From Alphaproteobacteria bacterium (GTDB lineage: Bacteria > Pseudomonadota > Alphaproteobacteria > Puniceispirillales > Marisalimonadaceae): DNA of 43,840 nucleotides. Location: positions 85,603-129,442 of the forward strand of contig SGYL01000002.1 of the NCBI GenBank assembly GCA_004213885.1. The letters are read 5' to 3'. The number at the start of each line of letters is the position of its first letter. Within the stretch, counting starts at the first letter, position 1. The notes beneath the pieces were generated by a model. That model was given only the letters and a program-made list of their open reading frames with translations. It was not told the origin of the DNA and made no database searches. Shown here piece after piece: positions 18,059 to 27,094 of this stretch. The translations under genes were made by a program, and so were the position numbers.

Positions 18059-18660
18059 GAGCATTTATCGATAATAAATTAGTTATAGCTTCAAATAATG
18101 ATGGAAAAATTTTAGAACTTCGAGAAATATTAAAAGTATTCGATATTCACATTTTATCTAATAGAGATTTTAATATTGCTGAACCAATTGAAGATGGTAA
18201 AACATTTAAAGAAAATGCTTACATAAAATCCTTTAACACAGCTTCAAAAACTAAGTTAGTCTCTTTGTCAGATGATAGTGGCATAAGTTTTAGAGCATTA
18301 AATAATAGGCCGGGTATACACTCAGCTAGATACGCAGGTAAAAAAAAAGACTTTGCTTTAGCAATGAAAAAAATAAATAAAGAACTCGAATTTAAAGATG
18401 ATAAATCTTGTAAATTTACTTGTGCACTTAGTTTATGTTGGCCAGATGGTTATAATATTACAGTTCAAGGAGAAATATGTGGTGAATTTTCATGGCCCCC
18501 AAGTGGTAGAAATGGATTTGGATATGACCCAATATTTTATTACCCCAAGTTAAAAAAAACTTTTGGTGAGTTAGATCCAGCTGTAAAGCATGAAATAAGT
18601 CATCGAAATTTAGCTTTTAAAAAACTTAAAACTCAAATTAAAAAAATTGTCCATGAATAA
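18055..18660 (+). CDS. rdgB: dITP/XTP pyrophosphatase (RdgB/HAM1 family)
   Basis: This 201-residue enzyme hydrolyses non-canonical purine nucleoside triphosphates (dITP, XTP) to monophosphates, keeping them out of DNA and RNA. The N-terminal substrate motif is LVIASNNDGKILELREIL (usually ASHNxGK, here SNNDGK). The metal-binding LSDDSGI occurs near 70 and SGRNGFGYDPIFY near 150. It begins within the rph stop codon (ATGA) and ends 8 bp inside hemW. Confidence 0.96.
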   Translation: MRAFIDNKLVIASNNDGKILELREILKVFDIHILSNRDFNIAEPIEDGKTFKENAYIKSFNTASKTKLVSLSDDSGISFRALNNRPGIHSARYAGKKKDFALAMKKINKELEFKDDKSCKFTCALSLCWPDGYNITVQGEICGEFSWPPSGRNGFGYDPIFYYPKLKKTFGELDPAVKHEISHRNLAFKKLKTQIKKIVHE

Positions 18661-19819
18661 ATTGGGTATTTATATTCATTGGCCTTATTGTATTTCAAAA
18701 TGTCCATACTGTGATTTCAATTCTCATAAAATACAAAATTATGATCCTAATGAGTGGCTATCAGCTTATGAAAATCAAATTAAATATTTTAAAGAGTATT
18801 TAGTTTCTCAGAACCTTAAAAATATTAAATTAAGTTCCATTTTTTTTGGTGGAGGAACACCCTCTTTAATGCCCCCCAAACTGGTAGAAAAAGTTTTATT
18901 ATTTATAAATAAACTTTTTAATTTTGATAAAAATATTGAAATAACATTAGAATCAAATCCAACAAACTTGGAATTAAACAAAATTAGTGATTTTAAATCA
19001 GCCGGAGTTAATAGAGTCTCTTTAGGAGTACAAGGTTTAAATGATACAGATTTAAAATATTTAGGTCGTCTACATAATGCTTCAGAAACATTTATTGTTC
19101 TCGATCTTATGCAAAAAATAATAAACAATATTTCCGTAGATTTAATTTATGCTCTGTCTTGTCAAAATTTAGAAATATGGAACCATGAATTACAAACTTT
19201 TTTAAAAAACTTTTCTATTAAACATTTATCTGCATATCAACTTGTTATAGAAAAAGGTACCAAATTTTATCATTTATTTAATAGAGGAGAACTTAAAACA
19301 GTTTCGGATAATCTTTATAAAGAATTTTATTTTAGTACAAAAAATATCTTAAAAGATAATAAATTTGATCAATATGAAATTTCAAATTTTTCAAAACCTA
19401 ATTTTTTTTCTAAACACAATACAATATACTGGAAATCAGATAATTGGATTGGGATTGGTCCTGGTGCCATTAGTAGAATTTGGAATAATAAAAAAGAAAG
19501 AATAGAATTTGAAAATTTTAAAAAACCTGAAACGTGGTTAAAAAATTGCTTGCAAAACAAAATAAATCTAAAAAAAATTTTAACAATTAATTTAGACGCT
19601 TCCGAACAAGAAATTCTTATGATGGGATTAAGACTAAATGAGGGTGTTGATTTAAATAAACTTCAACACAGAACATTTTTAAATAATGATGCGATGTTAC
19701 ACATCCAAAAACAAGGTATTATAAATATTAGAAAAAATAAATTAATGATAAATGAAAACTATTTTAATGTTCATGATTATATCGTTAGAAAAATCATAGA
19801 CAACTATTTGTCTTCTTAA
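18653..19819 (+). CDS. hemW: HemW-type radical SAM protein (heme chaperone, formerly HemN-like)
   Basis: This 388-residue radical SAM protein has the CxxxCxxC cluster ligands at Cys13, Cys17 and Cys20 (YCISKCPYCDF). A GGGTPS SAM-binding motif is near 68 and SLGVQ near 126. HemW proteins bind and deliver heme and are often misannotated as coproporphyrinogen III oxidase; the short N-terminus before the first Cys favours HemW. I choose the ATG at 18653, which overlaps rdgB by 8 bp, over an upstream TTG at 18647. The 3' end overlaps the convergent lipoprotein gene by 26 bp. Confidence 0.9.
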   Translation: MNKLGIYIHWPYCISKCPYCDFNSHKIQNYDPNEWLSAYENQIKYFKEYLVSQNLKNIKLSSIFFGGGTPSLMPPKLVEKVLLFINKLFNFDKNIEITLESNPTNLELNKISDFKSAGVNRVSLGVQGLNDTDLKYLGRLHNASETFIVLDLMQKIINNISVDLIYALSCQNLEIWNHELQTFLKNFSIKHLSAYQLVIEKGTKFYHLFNRGELKTVSDNLYKEFYFSTKNILKDNKFDQYEISNFSKPNFFSKHNTIYWKSDNWIGIGPGAISRIWNNKKERIEFENFKKPETWLKNCLQNKINLKKILTINLDASEQEILMMGLRLNEGVDLNKLQHRTFLNNDAMLHIQKQGIINIRKNKLMINENYFNVHDYIVRKIIDNYLSS

Positions 19820-21251
19820 TCATACCACTTTTATTAATTTTATAAATATTTACAGGTCTTAAAACATTTCCGTTAGCTTTAAAAATAAACTTATTACCTA
19901 GAATAGAAAATTTATTTCTTCCATTCTCTAATTGATTTTCAAATTTTGTATTTTGAGATGCAACCCAAATACTTATTTTTGAAATATAATATCCTAATCT
20001 CATTAAGTGGTCAGTTTCAGATTTTGACCATGCTAATTTCCATAATTTATTAAATTCATTGATATTTGTTTCTGATATAAAAGGAAATTTTGCATTAATA
20101 AGAGAATGTTCTTTTAATAATGTTTTGTCATTCAATACTGACGTAGTAAATAATTCAGTTTTTAATAAATCAACATCATAATATGTTAAAATAGGAGCTA
20201 ACCCTAAAATAAAATTTCTATTTCCAATCAAAATAATAAAATCATATTCGTCATTAGACAATAAATCTTTATTATTGCTTTGATTGTAATTTAAAAAAAT
20301 ACTAATTTTATTTCTAAGATCTTCTTTATTTTTAAAAATTTGACTACTAATAAAGATTTTATTTTTTATTAAATTTTTTATTTCTGAATTTTCAACTTTT
20401 TTATAAATTTTACGTCCATAATCATTATCTACACTAATAAAACCAATTTTTTCTTTTTTACATTTAATTGCATAATCTATTATTTTATTTATTTGATCAA
20501 AAGGTGAAAAACCTAATGCCCAAATACCCTTTTCAGATAGAGAACTGTCATTCGTAAAACTAAATACTGGCATTTTAAACTTATTTATAACTGGTTTTAT
20601 TTTAATTAAATTTTCTCTTAGCAAAGGTCCAACAATTAATCTTGGATTTAATTTTTCTATTACTAATTCAAGATCGTTAGAATTAAAGTCTTTCCCGGTA
20701 TTAAAATATATAAATTTTATGCTATTATTTTTACTTTGAAGTACTGCAAGATCTACAGCTTTTCTAATTTTTTCTCCAATGGATCTAAATTTGTTTGAAA
20801 AGGGCAATAAAACTAAAATATTAATTTCTTCATTAATTTTATCAGTTTCACTTGTTGAGTTATAAAAGTTTTCAAAATTGTATTTTATTTTGTGAGATGT
20901 ATTTTTAATCTTTAAATGTTCCATTCCTGTTATTGGAGCCTTGGATAACATTTTAAATGTTGCTTGAAGAGCTTTTTGCGCATAGTCAATCTTATTTTCA
21001 ACTTCTTTACTTTGAATTCCCTCAAGATATCTTTCTTTTCTAAATTCAAAAACAACACTCTTAGCAGGATTACTTACCACATCCAACTTTTCTAGTTTTT
21101 TTTTATTAATTTTATTTTTGTTTAATTTTAATTCGTTGCTTTTAATTTGTGTAGAAGTACTATTATCAGAAAATTTATTTGAAATATGAGATGAACAGGA
21201 AGATAAGAATACAATAGTATAAATTAAGATTTTAAAATTGATAAATTTCAC
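19794..21251 (-). CDS. LpoA/LppC-like periplasmic lipoprotein (penicillin-binding protein activator family)
   Basis: This 485-residue lipoprotein has a signal peptide ending LSSC, with Cys19 as the lipidation site. Residues about 140-470 show a type I periplasmic-binding-protein fold (INILVLLPFSNKFRSIGEKI, then RLIVGPLLRENLIKIKP and KIGFISVDNDYGRKIYK). This is the leucine-binding-like fold found in LpoA/LppC proteins, which activate peptidoglycan synthases from the outer membrane. Position also fits: alphaproteobacterial LppC homologues commonly lie divergent to rsmI, as here. A lysine/asparagine-rich linker (about 36-60) precedes the fold. The start is GTG at 21251. Function in PBP activation is inferred by family and synteny. 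Confidence 0.8.
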   Translation of the reverse strand: MKFINFKILIYTIVFLSSCSSHISNKFSDNSTSTQIKSNELKLNKNKINKKKLEKLDVVSNPAKSVVFEFRKERYLEGIQSKEVENKIDYAQKALQATFKMLSKAPITGMEHLKIKNTSHKIKYNFENFYNSTSETDKINEEINILVLLPFSNKFRSIGEKIRKAVDLAVLQSKNNSIKFIYFNTGKDFNSNDLELVIEKLNPRLIVGPLLRENLIKIKPVINKFKMPVFSFTNDSSLSEKGIWALGFSPFDQINKIIDYAIKCKKEKIGFISVDNDYGRKIYKKVENSEIKNLIKNKIFISSQIFKNKEDLRNKISIFLNYNQSNNKDLLSNDEYDFIILIGNRNFILGLAPILTYYDVDLLKTELFTTSVLNDKTLLKEHSLINAKFPFISETNINEFNKLWKLAWSKSETDHLMRLGYYISKISIWVASQNTKFENQLENGRNKFSILGNKFIFKANGNVLRPVNIYKINKSGMIKKTNSCL

Positions 21252-21292
21252 AATAATTAGATAATTAGTTTAATTTAAAAAGATAATGTAAA

Positions 21293-22162
21293 GTGGAACA
21301 AATTTCAAAAACATTTAATAAAATTACAGTAGAAAGTAATATTTTATATATAATTGCAACACCTATTGGTAATTTAGGTGACATTTCTTTAAGAGCTCTG
21401 AAAATATTGTCATCTTTGGATATCTTATTTTGTGAAGATACAAGAATAACCGGAAAACTTTTAAAAAATTTCGGCATAAAGCCTGTCAAATTAGAAGTCT
21501 ATAATGATCACAGCAATCAAAAACATAGGGAATTAATAATTAATAAAATTAAAAATTCAAATTTTAAATTTGGATTAGTAAGTGATGCTGGAACACCACT
21601 CTTATCGGATCCTGGTTACAAATTAGTAAAAGAATGTATAAAAAATTCAATAAAAATTACACACGTACCAGGGGCTTCTTCTATTACTACTTCATTAGTA
21701 TTATCAGGATTACCTTCTCATAACTTTTTTTTTGGAGGATTTTTAGAGAAAAGCAAAATACAAAGAAAAAAACAACTTGAAAACGCCTTAAATTTAAAAT
21801 CCACCTCATTATGGCTTGAAAGTCCAAATAGATTAATTGAAACTCTAAAATTAATGATCGAACTCAATAATGAAGCATTAATATCAGTTATGAGAGAATT
21901 AACTAAGTTAAATGAGGAAATTATAAATGGATCCCCATCGTTCGTATATGATCAAATAAGCAAAAAAACAAAATTAAAAGGTGAAACTGTATTAGTTATA
22001 TCTAATAACAATCAGTCACATTACACAAATGAAATGATTTTAGATTTAATTAAAAAAGATTATTCTAAATTTTCAACTAAAGAATTAGCAACATATATTT
22101 CAAATAAGACTGGATTACCAAAAAAATCTATTTACAATAGAATTATTGAGTTAAAATCATAA
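21293..22162 (+). CDS. rsmI: 16S rRNA (cytidine(1402)-2'-O)-methyltransferase
   Basis: This 289-residue RsmI methylates the ribose of C1402 in the 16S rRNA decoding centre. The family start is visible at residues 18-35 (LYIIATPIGNLGDISLRAL), followed by LFCEDTRITGKLLKNFGI, VSDAGTPLLSDPGY and GASSITTSLVLSGLP. The start is GTG at 21293, because the nearby ATG at about 21286 is followed immediately by TAA. The usual next gene yraN is missing. A BON lipoprotein follows after 10 bp. Confidence 0.95.
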   Translation: MEQISKTFNKITVESNILYIIATPIGNLGDISLRALKILSSLDILFCEDTRITGKLLKNFGIKPVKLEVYNDHSNQKHRELIINKIKNSNFKFGLVSDAGTPLLSDPGYKLVKECIKNSIKITHVPGASSITTSLVLSGLPSHNFFFGGFLEKSKIQRKKQLENALNLKSTSLWLESPNRLIETLKLMIELNNEALISVMRELTKLNEEIINGSPSFVYDQISKKTKLKGETVLVISNNNQSHYTNEMILDLIKKDYSKFSTKELATYISNKTGLPKKSIYNRIIELKS

Positions 22163-22172
22163 TAGTTACTTT

Positions 22173-22748
22173 ATGCGCCTATTTCTATTGTTATTAATTA
22201 TTTTAAATTTACAATCATGTGCTGCACCTATAATTGGTGGTGTAGGTGCAATTGCTTTTAGCTCTTCTGCTCAAGAAAAAGGTCTTGGAACCTCAATTAA
22301 TGATAAAGTAATTTATGTTAAATTGAGAAATGCTATCTATAACTGGAATCCCGCTGTTTCCGAAAATGTATCCTTAAGTGTAGATAATGGTTCAATTTTA
22401 GTGACAGGAAAATTAAAAAATATTGATACAAAAATTCAATTGACCAAAATTATCTGGGAAGTTAATGGCATTAAAGAAGTAAATAATAAAGTCCAAATTT
22501 CTGAAACAAATAATCTTAAAAATATAGCAAAAGATCTAGCATCGTTAGGTGAAATTAAAGCAAGATTAATGGCATCAAAGAAACTAAATAGTCTAAATTT
22601 TTCAATCGATGTAGTTAACAATATTGCATACATTAGTGGTGTTGCATCTAGCGAAGAAGAGATATCTATTGTGACACAAATTGCACAAGAAGCCAGATTT
22701 ATTAAAGAAGTCCAAAATTTTGTAAAAGTAAATAAAGACACAAGATGA
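22173..22748 (+). CDS. BON-domain lipoprotein (DolP/OsmY-like)
   Basis: This 191-residue lipoprotein has a signal peptide ending LQSC, with Cys16 lipidated. Two BON domains follow at about residues 43-115 (VSLSVDNGSILVTGKLKN...VNGIKEVNNKVQIS) and 122-188 (FSIDVVNNIAYISGVASS...IKEVQNFVKV). BON domains bind phospholipid, and DolP-type proteins maintain outer-membrane integrity. In alphaproteobacteria such a gene often sits between rsmI/yraN and gshB. The stop overlaps the gshB start as ATGA, so the two are translationally coupled. Confidence 0.88.
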   Translation: MRLFLLLLIILNLQSCAAPIIGGVGAIAFSSSAQEKGLGTSINDKVIYVKLRNAIYNWNPAVSENVSLSVDNGSILVTGKLKNIDTKIQLTKIIWEVNGIKEVNNKVQISETNNLKNIAKDLASLGEIKARLMASKKLNSLNFSIDVVNNIAYISGVASSEEEISIVTQIAQEARFIKEVQNFVKVNKDTR

Positions 22749-23692
22749 GACATAAGCTTAAGATTGCGCTTCAAATGGATCCTTTAGAAAAACTTGATCT
22801 AAAAGGAGATTCAACTTTTATACTTGGACTTGAGGCAATAAAGAGGGGATTTGAATTATATTTTTATTCACCATCTGATTTAATATACAAAAATAACAAC
22901 GTTTACGCAAAAGCTAAAATTTTGGACCTTGCATTCGAAAATGGAAGAGAAACATTTAATTATGGTAAGATAAAAGTTCTGAAATTATCTTCTTTAGATG
23001 TTATTTTAATGAGACAAGACCCTCCATTTAATATGTCTTATATAACAGCAACACACATATTAGAAAAAATTGCTTCACAAACTTTAATATTAAATAATCC
23101 ATTTCATGTTAGGAATGCCCCTGAAAAAGTTTTTGTTACTGAGTTTTCAAAGTTTATGCCTGAAACACTTATTACAAGAGAAACCAATGAAATAATAAAA
23201 TTTAAGAATAAAAATAAAAATATTATTATCAAACCTCTTTACGGAAATGGAGGAGAAGGTGTATTTTACATTAAAGATAATGACTCAAATTTTAACGTAA
23301 TAATAGAAAATTTTTTAAATTTGAATGAAGAACAATTTATTATACAAAGTTACATCCCAGAGGTTAAAAAAGGGGATAAAAGAATTATACTAATAGATGG
23401 AGAAGTTGTAGGTGCAATAAATAGAAAACCAGCAAAAAATGAAAATCGTTCAAATATGCATGTTGGAGGAAAACCAATTAAAACTTCATTGAACAAAAAT
23501 GATAAATTAATATGTGAAACAATTTCTCCCCATTTAAAGGCTAAGGGACTGTTTTTTGTTGGAATAGATGTAATTGGCAATTATTTGACTGAAATTAATG
23601 TTACTTCTCCAACTGGAATAAGGGAAATAAATCGATTAGATAAAACTAATATTGAAAAAATTTTTTGGGATAAAACTTTAAAAATGTTATAG
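22745..23692 (+). CDS. gshB: Glutathione synthetase
   Basis: This 315-residue ATP-grasp ligase joins gamma-glutamylcysteine and glycine to make glutathione. Family features include LKIALQMDPLEKLDLKGDST at the N-terminus, the MRQDPPFNMSYI substrate loop near 90, ATP-grasp IIKPLYGNGGEGVFYI near 160 and EINVTSPTGIREI near the end. Length matches bacterial GshB (about 315). It overlaps the BON gene by 4 bp and ends 14 bp from the convergent HIT gene. Presence of glutathione synthesis supports an aerobic free-living lifestyle. Confidence 0.96.
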   Translation: MRHKLKIALQMDPLEKLDLKGDSTFILGLEAIKRGFELYFYSPSDLIYKNNNVYAKAKILDLAFENGRETFNYGKIKVLKLSSLDVILMRQDPPFNMSYITATHILEKIASQTLILNNPFHVRNAPEKVFVTEFSKFMPETLITRETNEIIKFKNKNKNIIIKPLYGNGGEGVFYIKDNDSNFNVIIENFLNLNEEQFIIQSYIPEVKKGDKRIILIDGEVVGAINRKPAKNENRSNMHVGGKPIKTSLNKNDKLICETISPHLKAKGLFFVGIDVIGNYLTEINVTSPTGIREINRLDKTNIEKIFWDKTLKML

Positions 23693-23706
23693 ATTAATAT
23701 TTTTTA

Positions 23707-24057
23707 TTACATTTTTCCTAAGTTTTTACCTGCTAACAAATGAAAATGTAAATGCGGAACTTCTTGATTTGCGTTTCTTCCTGCATTAGTGATTAATCTA
23801 TAGCCTGTATTTTCAAGATCGTAATCTTGAACCAACTGATTAATTAATTTAAAAAAATGATAAATTTCATCTTTTGAAGCTTTGTTGAGAAAGTCATCAT
23901 ATTTTACGTATTTCCCTTTAGGAATAATTAAAATATGAATTGGAGCCTGTGGTACTATATCATGAAAAGCAATTGCATGTTCGTTCTCCATAATAATATC
24001 CGTTGACAACTTTTTATTAAGTATTTTAAAAAATATATTATCGTCATTATAATCCAT
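23707..24057 (-). CDS. hinT: HIT-family nucleotide hydrolase (HinT-like)
   Basis: This 116-residue histidine-triad protein has the catalytic HxHxHxx motif as HLHFHLL near residues 102-108. HinT-type enzymes hydrolyse AMP-lysine and related adenosine phosphoramidates. The N-terminal FFKILNKKLSTDIIMENEHA and the segment HILIIPKGKYV are typical. Its ATG shares one base with the hisE stop (TAATG), so it is the tail gene of the his operon; HIT genes commonly follow hisE in alphaproteobacteria. Confidence 0.92.
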   Translation of the reverse strand: MDYNDDNIFFKILNKKLSTDIIMENEHAIAFHDIVPQAPIHILIIPKGKYVKYDDFLNKASKDEIYHFFKLINQLVQDYDLENTGYRLITNAGRNANQEVPHLHFHLLAGKNLGKM

Positions 24058-24374
24058 TAATTTGACCTACGTTTTTTTTCATCAAATCCTGATATTCCTT
24101 TCCTTCTATGAAGTTCGTGCCACACATCACCAGGTTTAATATCTGCAGAAATCCAAATTACACATAAATGATATAACAAATCTGCAGATTCTTTTATGAT
24201 TTTGTTTTCATTATTATCAAGGTATTCTAATATAACTTCAATTGATTCTTCACCTATTTTTTTTGCTAACAAATTTTTATTAGTCAGAAGTGTTGATGTA
24301 TATGAATTTTCTTTATCAAATTTTTTTTTCTTTAATAAATCATCAAATAATTTTTCAAGGTTATAATCAGCCAA
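24057..24374 (-). CDS. hisE: Phosphoribosyl-ATP pyrophosphohydrolase
   Basis: This 105-residue MazG-like all-alpha enzyme performs the second step of histidine synthesis, hydrolysing phosphoribosyl-ATP. The core KKIGEESIEVILEYLDN...ESADLLYHLCV supplies the Glu/Asp metal ligands (EExxE...ExxD). The best start is a TTG at 24374, 4 bases after the hisF stop. No in-frame ATG lies upstream before hisF sequence, and the TTG gives the normal N-terminus. HisE is separate from HisI, as usual in alphaproteobacteria. Confidence 0.94.
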   Translation of the reverse strand: MADYNLEKLFDDLLKKKKFDKENSYTSTLLTNKNLLAKKIGEESIEVILEYLDNNENKIIKESADLLYHLCVIWISADIKPGDVWHELHRRKGISGFDEKKRRSN

Positions 24375-24378
24375 ATTC

Positions 24379-25152
24379 TTACCACGTATTTCTTACAGGA
24401 ATTCTGTATTTTAACATTTCTTTTTTTACATTTTCAATAGAATAAATACCAAAATGAAAAATCGACGCTGCTAAAACTGCGGATGCATTTCCTTTTTTTA
24501 AAACATTAACCATATCAATAGGTTTCCCTGCTCCGCCAGAGGCAATCACAGGTATACTCACCTCCGTAGAAATTTTACTAGTTAACTCAATATCGTATCC
24601 AAGCTTTGTTCCATCAGCATTCATAGAAGTCAACAAAATTTCACCCGCTCCGTTTTTTTCTCCTTCAATTGCCCATTCTAATGCATCTATGTCAGTTTTT
24701 TTTTTTCCTCCGTGAGTTGAGACATTATAACCAGATTTATAATTACTTTGATCTTTATAAGCATCAATTGCTAAAACTATACATTGGCAACCAAAACTGT
24801 CGGATGCTTCTTTAATTAAACTAGGTTTAAAAACTGCAGCCGAGTTAATAGAAACTTTATCAGCTCCAGATTTTAATAAATTATTGATATCTAAATTGTT
24901 TTTTATACCACCACCAACTGTAAGAGGAATAAAACAACTTTCAGCAACTTTACTAACAATATTAAAAAGGGTTTTTCTTCCTTCATTTGTTGCAGAAATA
25001 TCTAAAAAACAAATTTCATCTGCTCCAAGATCATTATATAACTTTGCTTGCTCTACCGGATCACCAGCATCAATAAGATCTACAAAGTTTATACCTTTAA
25101 CTGTTCGTCCATCATGAACATCTAAACATGGTATAACCCGCTTTGACAGCAT
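24379..25152 (-). CDS. hisF: Imidazole glycerol phosphate synthase, cyclase subunit
   Basis: This 257-residue (beta/alpha)8 barrel condenses PRFAR with HisH-derived ammonia to give imidazole glycerol phosphate and AICAR. Catalytic Asp11 lies in RVIPCLDV, and the phosphate-binding loops TVGGGI and IASGGAG are intact. The central segment shows an 11-base A tract encoding the KKK of HGGKKKTDIDALEWA. Hisa precedes by 2 bp, and HisH, its partner, is two genes upstream. Confidence 0.97.
   Translation of the reverse strand: MLSKRVIPCLDVHDGRTVKGINFVDLIDAGDPVEQAKLYNDLGADEICFLDISATNEGRKTLFNIVSKVAESCFIPLTVGGGIKNNLDINNLLKSGADKVSINSAAVFKPSLIKEASDSFGCQCIVLAIDAYKDQSNYKSGYNVSTHGGKKKTDIDALEWAIEGEKNGAGEILLTSMNADGTKLGYDIELTSKISTEVSIPVIASGGAGKPIDMVNVLKKGNASAVLAASIFHFGIYSIENVKKEMLKYRIPVRNTW
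24696..24706 (-). repeat. Homopolymeric A11 tract within hisF
   Basis: Eleven consecutive A residues on the coding (minus) strand encode Gly-Lys-Lys-Lys-Thr in hisF. Runs of this length are prone to replication and transcription slippage, so a one-base change would frameshift the gene. The frame is open as given. Confidence 0.9.
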
Positions 25153-25154
25153 TT

Positions 25155-25892
25155 TTAATTTCCTATTAATTTTACTAAATTATTTAAATCAAATTTTTTT
25201 TCGTATATTGCTTTTCCTATAATAACCCCAGAGACTCCAATATCTTTTAGATCATATAGAGCTTTTACGTTATTTATATTTGAAATTCCACCAGACGCAA
25301 TAATTGGAATTTCTATTGATTTTGCAAACTTTTTAGTTTGTGATATATTTACACCTTTTAAAGTACCGTCTTTAGAAATATCAGTATAGATAACTTTATC
25401 AAAATATTTTGTATCTATTTGATTAACATATTTAATTGGATCAATTTCAAGTAATTTTGTCCATCCGTTTACAGCTATCTTTTTATTTTTTATATCTAAT
25501 CCTAAAGCTAACTTTTTACTAAAAAAGTCACTAAGATTATTTATTAGATCTGGATTTTTAAAGGCAAAAGTTCCTAAAACTATTCTTGAAACACCAGCAT
25601 CAATCCAAAACTTAATATCTTCTACAGATCTAATTCCTCCACCTAATTGAATCTTAATATTATTCTTAATTTTCTTAAGAATTTGTAAAATAACTTGTTT
25701 GTTATCATATTTTCCAAACGCAGCATTTAAATCAACTATATGAACCCATTTAAAACCTTTATTTGAAAAAAATTTAACTTGCTTAATTGGATCAACTTCA
25801 TAGATAGTCATTTTGTATTCTTTACCATGGACTAATCTTACACAATTTCCATCTTTTAAATCCACAGCTGGATATATTTGAAAATTAGTCAT
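25155..25892 (-). CDS. hisA: ProFAR isomerase (HisA)
   Basis: This 245-residue (beta/alpha)8 barrel catalyses the Amadori isomerisation of ProFAR to PRFAR, the substrate of HisF. Catalytic Asp11 is in IYPAVDLKDGNCVRLVHG, the second Asp lies in VIYTDISKDGTLKG, and the phosphate loops LGGGIRS and IASGGISN are present. The ATG overlaps the preceding GNAT gene by 8 bp (ATGACTAA), so translation is coupled. Confidence 0.96.
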   Translation of the reverse strand: MTNFQIYPAVDLKDGNCVRLVHGKEYKMTIYEVDPIKQVKFFSNKGFKWVHIVDLNAAFGKYDNKQVILQILKKIKNNIKIQLGGGIRSVEDIKFWIDAGVSRIVLGTFAFKNPDLINNLSDFFSKKLALGLDIKNKKIAVNGWTKLLEIDPIKYVNQIDTKYFDKVIYTDISKDGTLKGVNISQTKKFAKSIEIPIIASGGISNINNVKALYDLKDIGVSGVIIGKAIYEKKFDLNNLVKLIGN

Positions 25893-26439
25893 TTTTTATT
25901 AAATCTTTATAAAAATAATAACCAGAATAATATTTATTACCAATCAAAACAGATTTAGGGTTTTCTCCACTTTTCTTAAAGCCAGCTTGATGATATATCT
26001 GTATAGCTCTTTTTTGAGTTTCTCTAACTTCTAAAGTAATTACAGTAAATTTATTTTTTTTTGCTTCTTTTTCTACTTCTTGAATTAGCATTCTTGCCAA
26101 ACCATAACCTCTTGCCCAAGATGCTATAAAAAATGTAGTTAAATTACATAAATGAGATTGGGCTTCATTACTTCGTGCAGGCTTAATAAGCTGGATGGAA
26201 CCACATATTACATTATCAATTTTTCCTACTATTAATAATCTTTCTGGTACTAACAATACACCTTTCCAATAATCAACCAATTTTTTTCTTTGAGGTGGGT
26301 TAATCCATCCAAAACCTCCATCAACTAATATAGCATCTTCTGTAGCATCACATAACTCCTCAATATCAGCATTATTAAGAGCAGAAATAAACTTTGCTTC
26401 TATCTTAGGTCTTGGAAATTTTAATTCAAAATCATTCAT
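25885..26439 (-). CDS. GNAT-family N-acetyltransferase inside the his operon
   Basis: This 184-residue protein is a Gcn5-related acetyltransferase: acetyl-CoA-binding motif A appears as ARGYGLARMLIQEVEKEA at about residues 109-126, preceded by the beta strand CNLTTFFIASW and followed by TLEVRETQKRAIQIYHQAGF. Substrate is unknown. I start at the ATG at 26439, which overlaps the hisH stop as ATGA, rather than the upstream TTG at 26457. It overlaps hisA by 8 bp at its end. It therefore sits translationally locked between hisH and hisA. A role in histidine metabolism is possible, but co-location alone does not prove it. Confidence 0.85.
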   Translation of the reverse strand: MNDFELKFPRPKIEAKFISALNNADIEELCDATEDAILVDGGFGWINPPQRKKLVDYWKGVLLVPERLLIVGKIDNVICGSIQLIKPARSNEAQSHLCNLTTFFIASWARGYGLARMLIQEVEKEAKKNKFTVITLEVRETQKRAIQIYHQAGFKKSGENPKSVLIGNKYYSGYYFYKDLIKND

Positions 26440-27086
26440 AAACTTAATTTTAACCAATTATATAAAATTTTTAATCCTGATCTTCCACTTTTTTCAGGAT
26501 GAAATTGAAACCCAAAAATATTATCTTGATTAACTATAGCAGGAATATTTATTCCGTATTGAGTATTACAAATTATATTTTTCTTGTGCTTTATATCAAA
26601 AAAATATGAATGTACAAAATAAAATTGATCGTTAGCAGTTATATCATTAAGTAAATTATTATTTTTATAAATACTTAAACTATTCCAACCCATATGAGGT
26701 ATTTTGAAGTTTTTTGAATTCTCTAAAAAGTTTTTTAATGGTTTTACGTCCCCATTTATCCAAGATAATCCTTTAGTTTTTTGATTTTCATAGCCATAAT
26801 CTGCTAATATTTGCATTCCTACACATATACCTAAAAATGGTTTTTTTTTTGTAATTACTTCATCCTTTAAAGTTTCTACAAGATCTTTTATTTTTCTTAT
26901 TCTACTCATGCATTGATCAAATGAACCTACGCCAGGCAAAATTATTTTATCAGCTTTTTTAATTTCTGATAAATTTCTACTTACTTTCACTTCCGAAAAT
27001 TCATTAAAATTATAAAGAGTTTTTTTTATAGAATTATATACAGATTTTATGTTCCCTGAACCATAGTCAATAATAAGAACAAACAT
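26436..27086 (-). CDS. hisH: Imidazole glycerol phosphate synthase, glutaminase subunit
   Basis: This 216-residue class I glutamine amidotransferase provides ammonia to HisF. The nucleophile is Cys88 in LGICVGMQIL, and the His/Glu dyad is in FGFQFHPEKSG near the C-terminus. The opening IIDYGSGNIKSVYNS is typical. A 10-base A tract encodes the lysines just before the nucleophile. The gene is 8 bp downstream of hisB and overlaps the GNAT gene by 4 bp. Confidence 0.96.
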   Translation of the reverse strand: MFVLIIDYGSGNIKSVYNSIKKTLYNFNEFSEVKVSRNLSEIKKADKIILPGVGSFDQCMSRIRKIKDLVETLKDEVITKKKPFLGICVGMQILADYGYENQKTKGLSWINGDVKPLKNFLENSKNFKIPHMGWNSLSIYKNNNLLNDITANDQFYFVHSYFFDIKHKKNIICNTQYGINIPAIVNQDNIFGFQFHPEKSGRSGLKILYNWLKLSL

Positions 27087-27094
27087 TAAATTTT

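Noticed and set aside
18647-18652. TTG start for hemW, adding two residues
   Set aside because: The ATG at 18653 gives the usual start (MNKLGIYIHWPYC) and a normal overlap with rdgB.
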